From: Apostichopus japonicus
Lineage: Eukaryota; Echinodermata; Holothuroidea; Aspidochirotida; Stichopodidae
Assembly: GCF_037975245.1 (NCBI RefSeq)
Contig: NC_092567.1
Coordinates: 4,038,214-4,102,213, forward strand
DNA: 64,000 bases
Direction: 5' to 3'
Below are positions 62,340 to 64,000 of the stretch, in pieces. The position numbers and the translations under genes were made by a program. The notes beneath the pieces are model-generated. The model had not been told where the DNA came from, did not search any database, and worked only from the letters and a program-made list of their open reading frames with translations. Position 1 is the stretch's first letter; each line of letters begins with the position of its first letter.

Positions 62340-64000
62340 CCTATGCATATATATGCTGAGCTCATCGGCTATAGTAACATAGCTGTTGGAACCTATAGGT
62401 TACTCTGCATTTGAATTGGTTTTCAATACGACAATTGGGACAAACTTCAAAGCAAATTTAGGATTAGGAATGTTTAAAAGCATGGTATACTCATGTCAGT
62501 TTACAACTTGTAAACGGTGTTATTTTATTAGTCGCTTAATAAATGTCTTAAAAATCTGCACCTTAAGCCTTACGTGAAGGAAATTCAATATAGGTGGCCC
62601 AGAAATTAAGCCGTGTACCATCTTGTCTTGCTCTAATGGCCTCAAGTTTAACATGTCTTAGCTAAACAGGCTTTTTGATTACGTTATCCAGCTGCTGTGG
62701 TCGCAAAATGACCTTTCGCTGCCAGTTAGGCCGGTTCTGTTTTACACTTTTCTTGTCCGATTCAAGTTTGTATAAAACAAGTTTACTAGCATGTTTGCTT
62801 GAACTTGCTGTATAGCTTATGAAGACTTGGTGTTTTGGTTGATAGGGAGCATGTTAGATCAGTGTGTCATTGAGCGGTACCTATTTAGTGTTAGCGTACT
62901 AAATTAGGGACCAATACAGCAGACCGTCAGCCTCCAGCATTCATTTACCTCAAATCCCATCGCTGGCTTCATCAGTCTATGAATGTACTCATAGACACTA
63001 ACGTGGATTTGCGAAATCACAGATGACATCATTGACATCTTTCCACGAACTCCTCGAAATCGTTTGTTTTTATCGGGAATTCAGAGGGTACGAGCGCGTT
63101 AAGGGATTTTTTATTTCATAAAGTGAATGTTCCTAGCTTTTGTGTGTGTTGGTGCATGGTTTGTGATAATTGGTGTCCATCTTTGAAACATATGAAACCT
63201 ATATTCTTGACTCTGAAGATAATGAAACCTTCGGTTGCGAGTTTCGTCTATTTTATTTATCAATATATATATCAATTAAAATCTGTTTTAATCATCCAAA
63301 GTGTTCAATTGTTAAATTACTTTTTATTGGCTGATGATATTTGAGTCATACGCAAACCCTCTATCAAAGTGAGCTCTCCTTTATTACGCACATACGATCG
63401 AGACATTTCAGATCATGTAACCGAACCGGTTTGGTCGCAATATGACCTTAAAGCTACAGACTAGTCTGTGCTGAGCGACACACACTTCTCAAACAACGTT
63501 TTGTAGTAAATATTTAACAATTATATTCAATACAAATAATAAACAAAGAGGGTAATCCGCGGAGTTGTATATCTCATTGCCAGCACACTGAAATTTACTG
63601 AAAACTTCCATGCAATTAACCAATGTTGACAAACGTATTGTATAAGCTTGTTGACGCCGTTATAATGTAATTACGTACCATAACAGTGCATGTATATAGT
63701 GCGCCAGAACCTGCCACATTTATTTGGTTATTGGACAAGTCTATGCCGAGTTAGGACGCGCGGTGCATGTCAAGCTTGTTTTAGCCTTGTAGAAGTACTA
63801 ACACGTCACGTAATAACATGCACATGTTGCTTCTTAAATATGAGCTTTCATTTCGCATTTGCAACAATAATAATTTGGAATAAAGGATATCAAATGGTAT
63901 GGTAATTGTTTCCAACCTACTCAACAATACAGTTAATTATGTTCTCCAAATTTCAAAGTACACCAAATACATATTAGCAATTCGTTCACCGCGGAACTAA
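62340..64000. other. Unassigned sequence
   Basis: No gene or repeat with defined ends is recognised to the end of the window. Confidence 0.35.

Overview
This is a eukaryotic genomic window from an AT-rich, intron-bearing invertebrate genome. The one recognisable host gene is a NACHT-domain NLR-type receptor of the lineage-expanded kind seen in echinoderms. With the Tx1/L1-like LINE and the density of small hAT and TTAA elements, this suggests a marine invertebrate deuterostome, perhaps a sea cucumber. That placement is inference from family resemblance; no search was run. There are no operons and no CRISPR array, and I recognise no functional tRNA or rRNA gene.

Layout. 0-5 kb: two small hAT-type elements with 8-bp target site duplications (TSDs), a hAT end fragment, a tRNA-derived SINE and a G-rich minisatellite. 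5-16 kb: a TTAA-flanked MITE, several ~0.2-1 kb dispersed repeats that recur elsewhere in the window, and a palindromic AGCTCCC satellite. 17-25 kb: a 53-bp minisatellite, then the minus-strand NLR gene. Its main exon is cut in two by a 5,086-bp DNA transposon (18266-23351) with CACTGAAAA termini, a TA target duplication, subterminal CGACTAA arrays and a ~1.2-kb internal fold-back. 25-31 kb: a 1.5-kb hAT element with a perfect 8-bp TSD, and AT repeats. 31-40 kb: mostly unassigned sequence with a long hairpin, a GGGAGGA satellite, TA microsatellites and two tandem-repeat arrays. 40.9-43.6 kb: a 5'-truncated, frameshifted LINE. 44-49 kb: a (TA)n tract, a multi-copy repeat family carrying a 25-bp palindrome, and several perfect hairpins. 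51-57 kb: the second copy of a ~1.1-kb repeat, a second TTAA MITE and two more hAT-type elements. 57-64 kb: nothing recognised except small repeats.

The strongest observation is the NLR/transposon junction. Removing the element plus one TA restores the reading frame exactly across two segments that the family normally has contiguous. The allele looks like an insertional knockout of an innate immune receptor, and its coding flanks show no other damage that I can see. Most other open frames longer than 60 codons are chance frames in repeats or AT-rich sequence.
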